A DNA stretch of 7,397 nt, from the NCBI GenBank assembly GCA_030042765.1, contig JASHZA010000336.1, positions 1 to 7,397 on the forward strand. The letters are read 5' to 3'. Below, one piece after another: positions 6,742 to 7,397 of the stretch (its first letter is position 1; every line of letters starts with the position of its first letter). The notes below the pieces were generated by a model. It was not told the origin of the DNA and did no database searches. It was given only the letters and a program-made list of their open reading frames with translations. Source of the stretch: Candidatus Binataceae bacterium. Lineage in GTDB: Bacteria > Desulfobacterota > Binatia > Binatales > Binataceae. The translations under genes were made by a program, and so were the position numbers.

Positions 6742-6958
6742 GGAGCCCGCCGAGCCGGCAAAAGCGGTGGAGCGGACGGAAGCGCAGTCAGGGACGGCGC
6801 TCCGGAAGGCTGCGAGAGACGCGTTCGTTCACGTCAATAAGGCTAGAGTATCGAATGATAGTGGGCAAGGTGGTCCAGCGCAGCCTCAGCGGCTCGCAGT
6901 TACCACCCGGAGGGAGCCGGGCGATTCTTGAACGCCAGCCGAACCTAAGGGAGCTGCA
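6742..6958. other. Intergenic region upstream of thiL, no clear promoter or riboswitch
   Basis: These 217 bases separate the TPR-protein stop from the thiL start and must contain the operon promoter unless transcription reads through from upstream. On the minus strand I see TATCAT (6860-6855) and TTGACG (6837-6832), but no pair with correct spacing. The conserved TPP-riboswitch cores are missing. Two small G+C-rich hairpins lie at 6878-6921. No tRNA or short gene is supported. Confidence 0.5.
6878..6921. other. Two adjacent GC-rich inverted repeats between the TPR gene and thiL
   Basis: The first hairpin has arms 6878-6885 (GCGCAGCC) and 6891-6897 (GGCTCGC), a 5-base loop and one bulged base. 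The second has arms 6906-6910 (CCCGG) and 6917-6921 (CCGGG) with a 6-base loop. They sit 38-81 bases downstream of the TPR stop on the minus strand. No T-run follows on either strand, so they are not a standard intrinsic terminator; in a GC-rich genome such repeats can occur by chance. Confidence 0.25.
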
Positions 6959-7397
6959 TCAGGATAGAGAGTCTGACTCGAGCTGATCGAGCAGGGCCTT
7001 GGCGTCCTTCAAATCGGCGGTGTCGAAGCCCTCGGTGAACCAGTTATGGATTTCGGCGAGCATCGTGCGCGCCTCGTCGCGGCGGTCGGTATCGCGCAGC
7101 AAACGCGCGAGGCTTACCGTCGCCCGCAACTCCCACCATTTGGCGCTCTGACCCCGGGCGATTTTGATGGCCTGACGAAGGCAAGTCTCGGCCTTCAGCT
7201 CATTGCATGCAGACTTCAACAGCAGCTCACCCTCAAGCCGATAAAGCTCGGCTTCCTGGAGCCGCTGACCGGTTTGGTGCGCTGTCTCGAGCGCATTGAC
7301 CAACAGACGGCTTGCCTGGTCGGTCCGACCGATTCTCGCGTAAGTCTCGGCTAACGGAATAAGTAAATAGGTCGGAGTGCCCATGCCGGTAGCCTCG
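6959..7397 (-). CDS. C-terminal TPR tail of a large AAA/adenylate-cyclase-like or AfsR-like signalling protein (5' partial)
   Basis: 146 residues are visible, ending at the TGA at 6959-6961. The frame stays open to the right edge, so the ATG at 7384 is most likely internal. The sequence is helical TPR-like: LLIPLAETYARIGRTDQASRL, then AELYRLEGELLLKSA, AETCLRQAIKIARGQSAKWW, ELRATVSLARLLRDTDRRDE and finally IHNWFTEGFDTADLKDAKAL. This last block (WFTEGFDTxDLxxAKxLL) is the usual ending of multidomain proteins with a class III adenylate cyclase or BTAD/wHTH domain, a predicted ATPase (AAA_16/NB-ARC-like) and C-terminal TPRs of about 900-1100 residues. Which N-terminal domain is present cannot be told from here. 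It is on the same strand as thiL, but the 217-base gap suggests a separate transcript. Confidence 0.8.
   Translation of the reverse strand, partial: EATGMGTPTYLLIPLAETYARIGRTDQASRLLVNALETAHQTGQRLQEAELYRLEGELLLKSACNELKAETCLRQAIKIARGQSAKWWELRATVSLARLLRDTDRRDEARTMLAEIHNWFTEGFDTADLKDAKALLDQLESDSLS

Noticed and set aside
6878..6921. Intrinsic terminator for the TPR-protein gene
   Set aside because: No T-run follows either stem in the direction of transcription; listed only as inverted repeats.
6742..6958. TPP (THI-box) riboswitch in front of thiL
   Set aside because: CTGAGG occurs on the minus strand, but the second conserved core (CTGATCTGG followed by GCGTAGGGA-like sequence) is absent.

Overview
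This is a gene-dense chromosomal window from a GC-rich bacterium. Codon third positions are strongly G/C and most intergenic gaps are zero or negative. Nothing identifies the taxon. The gene set (MocR-type regulator, CNNM/CorC pair, LarB, soluble-looking ABC1 kinase, TPR tail of a large signalling ATPase) would fit an uncultured soil or groundwater lineage of the deltaproteobacterial/Binatota kind, but that is a weak guess from gene style only. No mobile element, CRISPR array, tRNA or rRNA is visible.

Left end (1-1164): a divergent pair. On the minus strand is the N-terminal part of a MocR/PdxR-like GntR regulator that runs off the window. On the plus strand is a complete FMN-binding split-barrel protein of the pyridoxamine-5'-phosphate-oxidase-related (Pyridox_ox_2) type. 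The 54-base gap holds a perfect 16-bp palindrome (430-445) that carries a TACAAT -10-like hexamer on each strand. It is a good candidate operator for a small self-contained regulatory module.

Centre (1166-6741): one tightly packed minus-strand operon. In transcription order it is thiL (thiamine-monophosphate kinase, GTG start), two tandem CNNM/CorC-type membrane proteins with CBS pairs, larB (NaAD carboxylase/hydrolase, first step of nickel-pincer cofactor synthesis) and an ABC1/AarF/UbiB-family atypical kinase. Every junction overlaps: up to 28 bases for thiL/corC1, ATGA for corC1/corC2 and corC2/larB, TGATG or GTGATG for larB/aarF. Translational coupling is therefore likely. The operon ends one base away from the stop codon of the convergent split-barrel gene.

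Right end (6742-7397): a 217-base gap with no recognisable riboswitch or clear promoter, then the C-terminal TPR tail of a large protein of the adenylate-cyclase/AfsR-like predicted-ATPase type, whose N-terminus lies outside the window.

Nothing here is plainly a new defence or mobile system. The points most worth checking are larB embedded without larC/larE beside two putative divalent-cation transporters, the changed KxGQ signature in the ABC1 kinase, and the symmetric operator/promoter between the divergent genes.
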